Counted from the stretch's first letter, positions 1 through 7,432 are shown. The stretch: 25,541 nt of DNA from Candidatus Zambryskibacteria bacterium RIFCSPLOWO2_01_FULL_47_14 (GCA_001824005.1 MHWG01000013.1:18326-43866); one strand, 5' to 3'. Numbers and translations are program-made. Notes: generated by a model not told the origin, from the sequence alone.

Positions 1-3000
1 GAGCTAAAAAAGAGGAGGAAATCCTCAAGTTCTGGCAGGAGAACAAGATTTTCTCGAAGACCCTGAGCCAGTCGAAGGGGAAAAAGGAATATATATTCTA
101 CGACGGACCGCCTTTCGCCACTGGTCTGCCGCACGCAGGCAGTCTGCTCTCCTCTGTTATCAAAGACGTTATTCCCCGCTACAAAACAATGCGCGGCTAT
201 AACGTGCGCCGCCGTTGGGGCTGGGATTGCCACGGTCTGCCGATTGAGAACATGATCGAGAAGGAGTTGGGTATAAAGGATAAGACCGAGATTGAAGGAA
301 AATTCGGCATCAAGACTTTCAACGAGGCTTGTCGATCCTCGGTACTTAGATATGCTCATGAGTGGAAAAAATATGTCGATCGAGTTGGCCGCTGGGTGGA
401 ATACGACAATGCCTATAAGACTATGGATAACACTTTCATTGAAAGTGTTTGGTGGGCATTGAAGGAGGCAGATAAAAAAGGTCTTTTATACGAAGGTAAA
501 AAAGTGCTTCTCTATTGCCCGCATTGCGAAACTCCGATTGCCAAGGCCGAGATCGCCATGGACAACAGTTACAAGGATGTGGCTGAAGAGTCAGTCACGG
601 TCGAATTCAGGGTTAAAGGCGAAAAAAATAGATCGCTTCTCGCCTGGACAACCACTCCTTGGACTTTGCCCGGCAATGTGGCTTTAGCAGTCCATCCCGA
701 TGTTGATTATGTCGAAATAGAGAAGAAGGATATGGGAGTTGGGGAGTTAGTAAGATTTGTTTTAGCTAAGGCGCGACTGGAAGCTGTATTTGGTAAAGAT
801 GATTATAAAATTGTGCGAGAAATAAAAGGGGGAGAACTCACCGGTCTTGAGTATGAGCCACTCTATAGAATTACCGATGATCCGAAAGCATATCGCGTAT
901 ATACAGCAGGTTTTGTAACAGTAGAAGATGGTACGGGCATTGTGCATACGGCAGTACTCTATGGAGAAGATGACTACCAACTTGGCTTGAAGGAAGGTTT
1001 GCCCCAAGTGCCGCTTCTCGACGAGAAAGGCCACTTCAACTCCGCCGCGCCGGAGATCATTCGCGGACAATATTTCAAAAAAAGCGAAAAGACCATCAAG
1101 GAAGATTTGGAGAAGCGTGACCTCATGTTCAAGCGGGAGATGCATACACACTCGTATCCACATTGCCACCGTTGCGGCACGGCGCTTATCTACAACGCGC
1201 TCATTTCCTGGTTCATCAACATCCAGAAGGTCAAGGACAAGATGATAAAGCTCAATGAGAAGGTGAACTGGGTGCCAGATCACTTAAAGCACGGCCGATT
1301 CTTAAACATTGTCGAAAACGCTCCGGACTGGACGATCTCCAGGAATCGCTATTGGGCCTCGCCTTTGCCGATTTGGAAAGATGATGAGGGCAAGGTGCAT
1401 ATTGTCGGTTCTCTTGAGGAGTTGAAAAAATTAACTAAGAAATCCGGCAACAAATATTTTCTCATGCGGCACGGGGAAGCGGATCACAACGTGAGGAATG
1501 TTCTCGATCTCGAAGGAGATCCCAACGTGCATTTGACAGAGCGCGGCAAGAAACAAGTTACGGTGAGCAAACCAGAGAATTCTGATTTGGTATTCTGTTC
1601 GCCTTTCCCACGCAGTAAGGAAACGGCGGAACTTATACAAGAGAATTTTATAATTGATGAACGATTGCGGGAAATGCACCCCGGAGAAGATATTTCTAGC
1701 ATGAGGAAACGAACCATGGACTTCATGTTTGAAATCGAAAATAAGTATCAGAACAAGAAAATCGTCATTGTCTCGCATCAGGGGCCGCTCAACGCGCTAA
1801 TTGATTTCAGACTAGATCTTGCGCAAGTAAATGATTTTGACTTCATACCTTATCCTCACAATGATAACTTCGAGCTTGATCTCCACAGGCCGTACATTGA
1901 CGAGATAGAGCTGGTAACGGAGGACGGCAGGCCGCTTAAAAGGATTCCAGAAGTGATAGACGGCTGGGTAGAGGCGGCCTCAATGCCCTTTGCCGAATAC
2001 CATTATCCTTTTGAGCATAAAAAAGATTTTGAATCTCATTTCCCCGGAGATTTCGTAGCCGAATACATTGCCCAGACTAGGACCTGGTTCTACTACATGC
2101 ATGCCGTGGCGGTGATTCTCTTCGGCGATATTGCTTTCAAAAATGTTGTAACAACGGGAAATGTGTTGGCGGCAGACGGCTCCAAGATGAGCAAGTCGAA
2201 AGGCAACTACACCGATCCTCTGGTGCTTCTCGATACCATCGGCGCAGACGCCTTCCGCTATTATCTTATGTCCTCCGTGGTTATGCAGGCAGAAGACATG
2301 CTCTTTAAAGACGAAGAGGTGAAAGAAGTGGAGACCAGGCTGGTAAATATTCTTGCCAATTCCTTTAACTTCTATGAGCTTTACGCAGTAGGTACAGAAG
2401 CTTCAAGCAAAAGTAAAAATGTCTTAGATCGCTGGATAATTCTCAGGCTAAATCAACTTATCACAGATGTGACAGAAGCTCTGGATAAATATGATACTGT
2501 CCGTGCCACGAGACCTTTGAAAGACTTTGTAGGCGACCTCTCCACGTGGTATATCAGACGTTCTCGAGAAAGGTTAAGGAATGGGGACAAAGAGGCTGTT
2601 GGGACTTTAAGAGGTGTTTTCCTCGAATTCTCAAAGCTTATTGCCCCCATAATGCCATTCATCGCCGAAGAGATTTATCAGAAGGTGAAAAATGATAAAG
2701 ATCCTGAAAGCGTGCATCTGGCGGAGTGGCCTATACCGACCTCACCCTGCCCTCTCCTAGGCAAGGAGAGGGAAGTGCTGGCAGATATGGTTGAAACTAG
2801 AAGAATAGTCTCGCTTGCTCTAGAGGCTCGGCAGAAAGCAAATATCAAAGTTCGTCAGTCCCTATCTAAGCTCGAAATTAGGACGGATGCTCTCGATCCG
2901 GAATATCTAGAGATAATCAAAGATGAATTGAATGTCAAAATCGTTGAGATAAACAACGCTCTTGAGAGCGACGTGAGCCTCGATACTGCACTCACGCCGG

Positions 3001-3176
3001 AGCTCATCGAGGAGGGAAAAGTGCGCGACGCAATTCGAGTAGTTCAAGATTGGAGGAAAGAAAAGGGCCTTAAACCGGGAGAAAAAGCTGAATATAACGT
3101 GTCTGAAAATGATCGAAAATTGTTTATGAGGCACAAGGTTGAAATCGAGCGTGCAACAAATACGGAATTAACCTAA
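1..3176 (+). CDS. ileS: Isoleucyl-tRNA synthetase with inserted histidine-phosphatase domain (5' partial)
   Basis: This class I synthetase charges tRNA-Ile in the cytoplasm. The reading frame is open from base 3, upstream of the first internal ATG (189), so the gene enters from the left edge and probably lacks only a few N-terminal residues. Numbering residues from base 3: the catalytic signature GPPFATGLPHAGS (HIGH position is HAGS, 44-47), zinc-type cysteines YCPHC near 172-175, the CP1 editing domain (WTTTPWTLPGN, GTGIVHTAVLYGEDD), and KMSKS at 728-732. Between SLEELKKLT and DLHRPYID (626) sits about 140 residues resembling the phosphoglycerate-mutase/histidine-phosphatase fold: RHGE (His490), SPFPRSKETAEL (Arg537), Glu557 and VSHQG (His592). 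The architecture otherwise follows the eukaryote-like IleRS type. The C-terminal anticodon region contains an in-frame palindrome, and the stop codon lies inside the first unit of a nonamer repeat. Family assignment is very secure; the role of the insert is unknown. Confidence 0.97.
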   Translation, partial: AKKEEEILKFWQENKIFSKTLSQSKGKKEYIFYDGPPFATGLPHAGSLLSSVIKDVIPRYKTMRGYNVRRRWGWDCHGLPIENMIEKELGIKDKTEIEGKFGIKTFNEACRSSVLRYAHEWKKYVDRVGRWVEYDNAYKTMDNTFIESVWWALKEADKKGLLYEGKKVLLYCPHCETPIAKAEIAMDNSYKDVAEESVTVEFRVKGEKNRSLLAWTTTPWTLPGNVALAVHPDVDYVEIEKKDMGVGELVRFVLAKARLEAVFGKDDYKIVREIKGGELTGLEYEPLYRITDDPKAYRVYTAGFVTVEDGTGIVHTAVLYGEDDYQLGLKEGLPQVPLLDEKGHFNSAAPEIIRGQYFKKSEKTIKEDLEKRDLMFKREMHTHSYPHCHRCGTALIYNALISWFINIQKVKDKMIKLNEKVNWVPDHLKHGRFLNIVENAPDWTISRNRYWASPLPIWKDDEGKVHIVGSLEELKKLTKKSGNKYFLMRHGEADHNVRNVLDLEGDPNVHLTERGKKQVTVSKPENSDLVFCSPFPRSKETAELIQENFIIDERLREMHPGEDISSMRKRTMDFMFEIENKYQNKKIVIVSHQGPLNALIDFRLDLAQVNDFDFIPYPHNDNFELDLHRPYIDEIELVTEDGRPLKRIPEVIDGWVEAASMPFAEYHYPFEHKKDFESHFPGDFVAEYIAQTRTWFYYMHAVAVILFGDIAFKNVVTTGNVLAADGSKMSKSKGNYTDPLVLLDTIGADAFRYYLMSSVVMQAEDMLFKDEEVKEVETRLVNILANSFNFYELYAVGTEASSKSKNVLDRWIILRLNQLITDVTEALDKYDTVRATRPLKDFVGDLSTWYIRRSRERLRNGDKEAVGTLRGVFLEFSKLIAPIMPFIAEEIYQKVKNDKDPESVHLAEWPIPTSPCPLLGKEREVLADMVETRRIVSLALEARQKANIKVRQSLSKLEIRTDALDPEYLEIIKDELNVKIVEINNALESDVSLDTALTPELIEEGKVRDAIRVVQDWRKEKGLKPGEKAEYNVSENDRKLFMRHKVEIERATNTELT
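2750..2772. repeat. In-frame palindrome within ileS
   Basis: A perfect 9-bp inverted repeat (CCCTCTCCT / AGGAGAGGG) with a 5-nt spacer lies inside the ileS frame and encodes roughly PCPLLGKERE. The translation is unlike normal IleRS sequence, which suggests an inserted mini-palindrome tolerated between the tRNA-binding helices. The GC-rich purine/pyrimidine arms resemble dispersed palindromes seen in other genomes; membership of a named family is not established here. Confidence 0.6.
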
Positions 3177-3271
3177 TTATTCTAATTAACCTAATTGACC
3201 TAAAAAAATTACCAAGCACCAATTGGCCATTGGGATTTATTTAGAATAATTAGAGCAATTAGGTCAATTAG
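3173..3271 (+). repeat. Nonamer-unit inverted repeat element, copy A
   Basis: The left arm is four consecutive 9-nt units: CTAATTATT, CTAATTAAC, CTAATTGAC, CTAAAAAAA (3173-3208). The right arm, read on the opposite strand, is CTAATTGAC, CTAATTGCT, CTAATTATT, CTAAATAAA (3236-3271). About 27 bases separate the arms. The ileS stop codon (3174-3176) is inside the first unit and recO starts 9 bases after the last. A reverse-oriented copy is at 13078-13164. The arms could form a long imperfect hairpin in RNA. Confidence 0.85.
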
Positions 3272-3280
3272 AAATTTTCC

Positions 3281-3748
3281 ATGTCCTATCACATCTACAC
3301 GACTAAGGGCATCGTGCTCTCGGAGCGGCCAATCAAGGAAGCAGACCGGCTTTACTCCATACTCACGCGCGACTTCGGGCTGGTGAGAGCGCATGCCATT
3401 GGAGTGAGGAAGAGTGTGTCAAAACTGCGCGGCTCGCTCGAACCGGTCTCTCTCTCGACCGTCTCCTTGGTGCGGGGCAAAGAATTCTGGCGGCTGACTT
3501 CCGCCGAACTTATAAAAAGCCTCAAGAAATCCAAGCCGCTTGAATTGCTCGAGAAGCTTGTCGTCGGCGAAGCGTCGCATCCGGAACTTTTCGATGCCGT
3601 GGAAAAATATATCGAATCCGACGAAACCACTCTCGTCTCGCAAATTCTCTACCATCTGGGTTATCTAAGGAAAGAAGATCTCGATCTGCCCAAAAAAGAG
3701 CTCATCAAGGCAATCAACGACGGCCTCGAGGTGAGCCATTTGTTTTAA
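3281..3748 (+). CDS. recO: DNA repair protein RecO, short form
   Basis: RecO helps RecR load RecA onto SSB-coated single-stranded DNA in the RecFOR pathway. The N-terminus (YTTKGIVLSERPIKEADRLYSILTRDFG) matches the RecO oligonucleotide-binding domain with its typical 'G-IVL-...-E-D-L-...-T-..-G' pattern, followed by KLRGSLEPVS and a short helical tail. At 155 aa it is well below the usual length of about 230-250 aa and has no cysteine cluster for zinc, so the C-terminal helical domain is reduced. The frame ends with a clear stop and shows no sign of a frameshift, so this is a compact variant rather than a broken gene. It follows repeat element A by 9 bases; recA and ssb lie in the same window. 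No Shine-Dalgarno is evident. Confidence 0.85.
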   Translation: MSYHIYTTKGIVLSERPIKEADRLYSILTRDFGLVRAHAIGVRKSVSKLRGSLEPVSLSTVSLVRGKEFWRLTSAELIKSLKKSKPLELLEKLVVGEASHPELFDAVEKYIESDETTLVSQILYHLGYLRKEDLDLPKKELIKAINDGLEVSHLF

Positions 3749-3787
3749 ATGCTAGTCATTCCCGTTTATAGCTCTTATTAGAAGTGT

Positions 3788-3793
3788 TATAAT
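3788..3793 (+). promoter_or_regulatory. Extended -10 promoter upstream of the CARDB-like gene
   Basis: A perfect TATAAT preceded by TGT (extended -10, TGTTATAAT) ends 8 bases before the ATG at 3802. The expected start point coincides with the start codon, which predicts a leaderless or nearly leaderless transcript. A weak -35 (TTTATA, 3765-3770) has 17-bp spacing. Confidence 0.6.
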
Positions 3794-3801
3794 GCACCAA
3801 T

Positions 3802-5736
3802 ATGAACGAAGAACCAAGCAAAGTAGATGAGCTCGACAGCGCTCTCTACTCAAGGACACGCTACCATGATCCTCTAGGTAGACATTCGTCGCTTGCGCCA
3901 ACTACCGGCGTCCCGACGGACGGGACGCCGGTAGTGAGCGAGAAGTGGCAATCGCCGGAATTGAACGAGCTTCTGACCCACGAGCGGGAAGTGCCGGAGA
4001 TCAATCCATTTATGAAGAAATTTTTTGCCTTCGCGCTTTTCTTCTTCGTGGCGACCATTGTTGTCGCAGGGGTGATCTTCCTCGGTGGATCGAACTTCAT
4101 CTCTTCGAAAAACGTGGACATATCGGTACTTGGGCCGACGACTGTGGCGGCTGGCGAGATACTCGAGCTCGGCGTTACGATCAAGAACTCAAACAACACT
4201 GATCTCGAGCTTGCCAATTTTTCCGTCCAGTACCCATCGGGCAGTCGTGATCCGGCGGACACAGGCCGAGCGCTTACATTCAGCAAAAAGGATTTGGGAG
4301 TGATAGGAGCCGGCGACGAAGCGGCCGAGAACGTGCGCATGGTCTTAATTGGCACGACTGGGGAGGTGAAGGAGGTGAAGTTCTCTGTCGAGTACAAGGT
4401 GAGGGGTTCCAACGCCACTTTCCATAAAGATAAGATTTATGAAGTGACCATAGGCAGCGCACCTGTGACTATCTCCATTGAGGGTCCGTCATCAGTTACC
4501 TCCGGCGATACCTTCACCACCAGGATAAAGCTAAAATTAAGCTCGGCCGAAATATTGAAGAATGTCATGCTCCGGGCCGAGTATCCTTACGGCTATAGCG
4601 TTGACTCCGCTTTACCAGCCGCGGTAGCAGAGAACAATGTCTGGGCACTCGGTGATTTCTCTCCTGGGACAGAGAAGACGATCGAGATCCGCGGCCGCCT
4701 GGCGGGGGAAAATCAGGATGAACGCACCTTTCGCTTCTACATGGGAGTATCAGACAACGGCGAAGCCAACCCGAACTTCAAATCAGTGCTTATCGCTATG
4801 CAGAAGACGGTAACCGTTGAACGACCCTCGATCGCCTTAAGAACCAGCTTTAACGGCGAAACGTCCGGGACTTACGTTGCTCCGGCCGGAGGCGCAGTGT
4901 CCGCCTCGATCCGATTCGAGAACAATTTGCCGGAAAAGCTCGTGAATCCTCGCCTGGAAGCTGTGATTACCGGAGCGGCTCTGGACAAGGCCTCCGTCCG
5001 GACGCAAAACGACGGTTTCTATAATTCCGGCAACAACGCAATTGCCTGGAGTCTTTTTAATTCTACTGGCGCCGCCCTCCTCTCGCCGGGAGAAGAGGGT
5101 GCGGTGAACTTCTCCTTCGCCTCTTTGCCCGAGGCGAGCTTATCTTCCAGCGGCCGCGAAATTTTCATAAAAATTACTCTCATCGGCACCCCTGTCGGGG
5201 CTAATGCCGTTTCCGTAACCGAATCCCGCATTGTAAAAATCGCTTCGCAAGTCACCTTGTCCTCAAAAGCGCTCCATTCCATAGGTCCTTTCAAAAATAC
5301 CGGGCCAATACCGCCTAAGGTCGAATCGGAGACGACTTATTCGATAGTCTGGAACGTCGGCAATACTCGCGAAGATATTCTCGACGCGCAAGTAACGGCT
5401 CGCCTTGGCCAGGGAGTAAGCTGGGTAGCCGTAGAGAGCGCCGCGAGCGAAAATATTGCCTACGATCTGGAGACGAACACAGTAATATGGGACTTGAGGG
5501 ATCTTTCTTCTGGCTCTGGTTACTCTACCTCTGGCCGGGAAGTGGCTTTCCAGATTGCCCTGACGCCTTCATTAAGCCAGCTCGGTATTGCGCCGACGCT
5601 TGTCTCCAATATCGTTTTCTCTGGTCGCGAAGCGGAGAGCGAGAAGACTGTTACCGTCTCAAGCCCGGCGCTTACCACCCGTCTCCCTTACGATCCTGCA
5701 TTTATCCAGGGAGATGACATCGTCACTAAAAAGTGA
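3802..5736 (+). CDS. Membrane-anchored protein with Ig/CARDB-like extracellular repeats
   Basis: This 644-aa protein of unknown specific function has a charged cytoplasmic head (1-72), one transmembrane helix (about 73-95, FFAFALFFFVATIVVAGVIF) and a long extracellular part. The outer part consists of several beta-sandwich-like repeats of about 110-130 residues, with recurring patterns such as 'I-GP-..V-.G...-..I.N-..-L.N..L...-P' and 'W.LGDFSPG'. These resemble CARDB/DUF11-type domains that measure or stiffen surface structures. There is no signal peptidase site, so a type II-like anchor with the C-terminus outside is likely. Residues 34-45 (TTGVPTDGTPVV) are encoded by a perfect palindrome in the cytoplasmic head and look inserted. 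It stands between recO and glyS with its own promoter. Confidence 0.8.
   Translation: MNEEPSKVDELDSALYSRTRYHDPLGRHSSLAPTTGVPTDGTPVVSEKWQSPELNELLTHEREVPEINPFMKKFFAFALFFFVATIVVAGVIFLGGSNFISSKNVDISVLGPTTVAAGEILELGVTIKNSNNTDLELANFSVQYPSGSRDPADTGRALTFSKKDLGVIGAGDEAAENVRMVLIGTTGEVKEVKFSVEYKVRGSNATFHKDKIYEVTIGSAPVTISIEGPSSVTSGDTFTTRIKLKLSSAEILKNVMLRAEYPYGYSVDSALPAAVAENNVWALGDFSPGTEKTIEIRGRLAGENQDERTFRFYMGVSDNGEANPNFKSVLIAMQKTVTVERPSIALRTSFNGETSGTYVAPAGGAVSASIRFENNLPEKLVNPRLEAVITGAALDKASVRTQNDGFYNSGNNAIAWSLFNSTGAALLSPGEEGAVNFSFASLPEASLSSSGREIFIKITLIGTPVGANAVSVTESRIVKIASQVTLSSKALHSIGPFKNTGPIPPKVESETTYSIVWNVGNTREDILDAQVTARLGQGVSWVAVESAASENIAYDLETNTVIWDLRDLSSGSGYSTSGREVAFQIALTPSLSQLGIAPTLVSNIVFSGREAESEKTVTVSSPALTTRLPYDPAFIQGDDIVTKK
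3901..3935. repeat. Perfect 15-bp palindrome inside a coding region
   Basis: ACTACCGGCGTCCCG (3901-3915) is followed by a 5-nt loop and its exact complement CGGGACGCCGGTAGT (3921-3935). The palindrome is in frame in the unstructured cytoplasmic head of the CARDB-like protein. It is GC-rich relative to its surroundings, which fits an inserted mini-element. Confidence 0.85.
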
Positions 5737-5740
5737 CGAA

Positions 5741-5768
5741 ATTTACAATTTCCAATTTCTAATTTACA
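5741..5768 (+). repeat. AT-rich heptamer array before glyS
   Basis: Four units in exact 7-nt register (ATTTACA, ATTTCCA, ATTTCTA, ATTTACA) fill most of the 43-base gap between the CARDB-like gene and glyS. The glyS leader has no Shine-Dalgarno; the array occupies its place. Confidence 0.7.
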
Positions 5769-5779
5769 ATCAAGTCCTA

Positions 5780-6934
5780 ATGACAGACCAAATGGAGAAG
5801 ATTGTTTCTCTTTGCAAGCGCAGGGGATTTGTTTATCCGAACTCCGAGATTTACGGAGGCTTTTCGGGGTTCTGGGACTACGGCCATTACGGCAACGAGC
5901 TTCTCGATAATATAAAGAAACTCTGGTGGCGCCGCTTCGTTTCCGATCGGGATGAAATATACGGTATTAGAACATCGATCATCAGCAGCCCAAAAGTTCT
6001 AGAGGCTTCTGGGCATGTCTCCAATTTTGGTAACGAAATCTTCAAGACTGAAGTAGGTACGGGAGAAGAAGCGACAATCTCTCACTTGCGGCCAGAGACA
6101 GCTCAGGGAATTTTTGCAAATTTCAAAAATGTTATTGATTCGCACCACCCCGAGCTGCCATTCGGCATTGCTCAAGTCGGCAAGTCTTTCAGAAACGAAA
6201 TCTCGCCGAGAGATTTTATTTTTCGTGCCAGAGAATTCGAACAGATGGAATTGGAGTATTTTATAAAAGAAAAAGATTGGGAAAAATATTTTGAAATATG
6301 GCGAACTATCATGGCGAGCTTCGCGGTTGAGCTCGGTGTGCAAGCTCACGAGTTTGAAGTGCCGGCAGAGGACAGAGCTCACTACTCCAAGCGCACTATC
6401 GATTTCCAATTCGATTATCCCTTTGGCCGGGGAGAGTTGTGGGGTTTGGCTTATCGCACCGATTTTGATTTGAAAAATCATGGTCTTGATTATTTCGATG
6501 ATGAAAGTGGCGAAAGATTTGCGCCACATGTCATAGAGCCATCTCTTGGCGTTGACCGCACAGCACTCGCGGTTCTCTTATCCGCTTATACGGAAGATGA
6601 ATTGGGCGGAGAGAAAAGAGTTTATCTAAAATTGCCCAAAAATATTGCCCCTGTCCGCGCTGCTGTATTTCCTCTTCTTAAAAATAAACCAGAATTGGTA
6701 TCCAAGGCCCGTGAATTATTCTTAAATCTTAAATTACAAATCTCAAATCTTGAATTTGATGACAACGGCAACATCGGCAAACGCTACCGCCGCCAAGATG
6801 AGATAGGAACGCCCCAGACGATCACCGTCGACTTCCAAACTCTCGAAGATGACACAGTTACAGTCCGCGATCGTGATACAGGTGAACAGGAAAGAGTTTC
6901 TATTTCTGATCTCGTTTCTAAAATTAAGGGTTAG
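5780..6934 (+). CDS. glyS: Glycyl-tRNA synthetase, alpha2 type, compact
   Basis: This class II synthetase charges tRNA-Gly as a homodimer. The start is placed at ATG 5780 (MTDQMEKIVSLCKRRGFVYP), because this is where family similarity begins; a longer open frame runs back into the preceding gene. Motifs seen: IYGGFSGFWDYGHYG near the N-terminus, SGHVSNF, LRPETAQGIF, motif 2 FRNEISPRDFIFRAREFEQME, and motif 3 EPSLGVDRT. The C-terminal anticodon-binding domain ends with RYRRQDEIGTP and VRDRDTGEQERV. At 384 aa it is shorter than the usual 430-460 or more. The stretch between SGHVSNF and FKT that normally carries CxxC pairs and a long insertion is missing. The anticodon domain contains an in-frame heptamer array encoding LNLKLQISNLEF. 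Identification is very secure. Confidence 0.95.
   Translation: MTDQMEKIVSLCKRRGFVYPNSEIYGGFSGFWDYGHYGNELLDNIKKLWWRRFVSDRDEIYGIRTSIISSPKVLEASGHVSNFGNEIFKTEVGTGEEATISHLRPETAQGIFANFKNVIDSHHPELPFGIAQVGKSFRNEISPRDFIFRAREFEQMELEYFIKEKDWEKYFEIWRTIMASFAVELGVQAHEFEVPAEDRAHYSKRTIDFQFDYPFGRGELWGLAYRTDFDLKNHGLDYFDDESGERFAPHVIEPSLGVDRTALAVLLSAYTEDELGGEKRVYLKLPKNIAPVRAAVFPLLKNKPELVSKARELFLNLKLQISNLEFDDNGNIGKRYRRQDEIGTPQTITVDFQTLEDDTVTVRDRDTGEQERVSISDLVSKIKG
6722..6756 (+). repeat. In-frame heptamer array in glyS
   Basis: Five units in exact 7-nt register (TTAAATC, TTAAATT, ACAAATC, TCAAATC, TTGAATT) lie within the anticodon-binding domain of GlyRS, at the loop between the helix KARELFL and the strand FDDNGNIG. 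The array adds about 10 residues of low-complexity sequence without breaking the frame. Confidence 0.7.
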
Positions 6935-6972
6935 GGTGGCCGCAAGTTGGCTGCCCCGCACGGTGTTTTTTT
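6934..6972 (+). terminator. Possible glyS terminator
   Basis: A 7-bp stem with two wobble pairs (GGGTGGC / GCTGCCC, 6934-6956) overlaps the last base of the glyS stop codon. It is followed 9 bases later by a run of seven T (6966-6972). The distance to the T run is too great for a textbook terminator, so this is tentative. Confidence 0.3.
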
Positions 6973-7066
6973 GTTTTATACATACGCTATCTTTATGCGG
7001 TCGCACAAAAGTACCGTAGCACAATCTTAGGCGATGCATCACTATAAATGTTGAAAGAGATAATTT

Positions 7067-7098
7067 AAACGCGCTCAGTCAGTGGACTGAGCGCGTTT
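7067..7098. terminator. Strong 14-bp hairpin between convergent genes
   Basis: AAACGCGCTCAGTC (7067-7080), a 4-nt loop, then its exact complement (7085-7098). It lies between the ends of glyS (+) and the small minus-strand gene, whose last codons run into it. On the minus strand it is followed by TTTAAATTATC, so termination of the minus-strand transcript is plausible. The T tract is weak on both strands. Confidence 0.55.
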
Positions 7099-7432
7099 GC
7101 GGTTGATTCATCTTATAGATCCATCGGTCTATAAGATAGATCAGGCGTATTTTCCAGAGGTCGCCCGAAGTGGCAACTCCATCCTTCAAGTCCTCGACGA
7201 GCGAGAGGAGTATCTTGCGGACGATCATTTCCTCTTCCAATCGTTTGGTCTTGTCGTGGCGATGGCGTCCGTTTACCGCACTGATTACCTCGGCATCTCT
7301 TCGAACGCATTGCCTCAGTGTGCCGAGCGAAAGGCCAGTAATGTCTCTTGCTAACCGGTAGCTTCCTCCGGCCAAGATGATTTCACGAACCATCATCTGG
7401 CGCTCGCTGTGCTGCATGTCTAAGAGGGTCAT
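7079..7432 (-). CDS. Small protein with a helix-turn-helix-like segment, function unknown
   Basis: I do not recognise this 117-aa product. The frame begins at an ATG with a purine-rich upstream stretch on the minus strand (AAGGAAAGGGAAG), one of the better Shine-Dalgarno candidates in the window. Residues about 16-45 (REIILAGGSYRLARDITGLSLGTLRQCVRRD) have the spacing of a helix-turn-helix, reminiscent of TrpR-like or transposase-type DNA-binding segments. A basic and acidic helix (RHRHDKTKRLEEEMIVRKILLSLVEDL) follows, then an ending rich in W, Y and I. It is transcribed away from the M16 protease gene (52-bp divergent gap). Its 3' end overlaps one perfect hairpin and contains another. It could be a regulator or a remnant of a mobile gene; it could also be spurious, because the plus strand has overlapping short open frames. 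Confidence 0.5.
   Translation of the reverse strand: MTLLDMQHSERQMMVREIILAGGSYRLARDITGLSLGTLRQCVRRDAEVISAVNGRHRHDKTKRLEEEMIVRKILLSLVEDLKDGVATSGDLWKIRLIYLIDRWIYKMNQPQTRSVH
7110..7137. repeat. Perfect 10-bp inverted repeat
   Basis: ATCTTATAGA (7110-7119) and TCTATAAGAT (7128-7137) are separated by 8 bases. The repeat is inside the 3' end of the minus-strand small gene, 11 bases from the 14-bp hairpin, so two strong hairpins lie in tandem. Confidence 0.7.

Noticed and set aside
3173..3271. CRISPR array interpretation of the nonamer repeats
   Set aside because: The units are only 9 nt with no unique spacers, and no cas genes are present.
5588..5779. Upstream extension of glyS
   Set aside because: It overlaps the CARDB-like gene out of frame and crosses the heptamer array; GlyRS similarity begins after 5780.
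5999..6529. 176-codon minus-strand frame opposite glyS
   Set aside because: It is opposite conserved GlyRS motifs and has shadow-type composition.
7097..7361. Short plus-strand frames opposite the small minus-strand gene
   Set aside because: They lack start signals and recognisable content; the minus-strand frame has a better ribosome-binding site and a helix-turn-helix-like segment.
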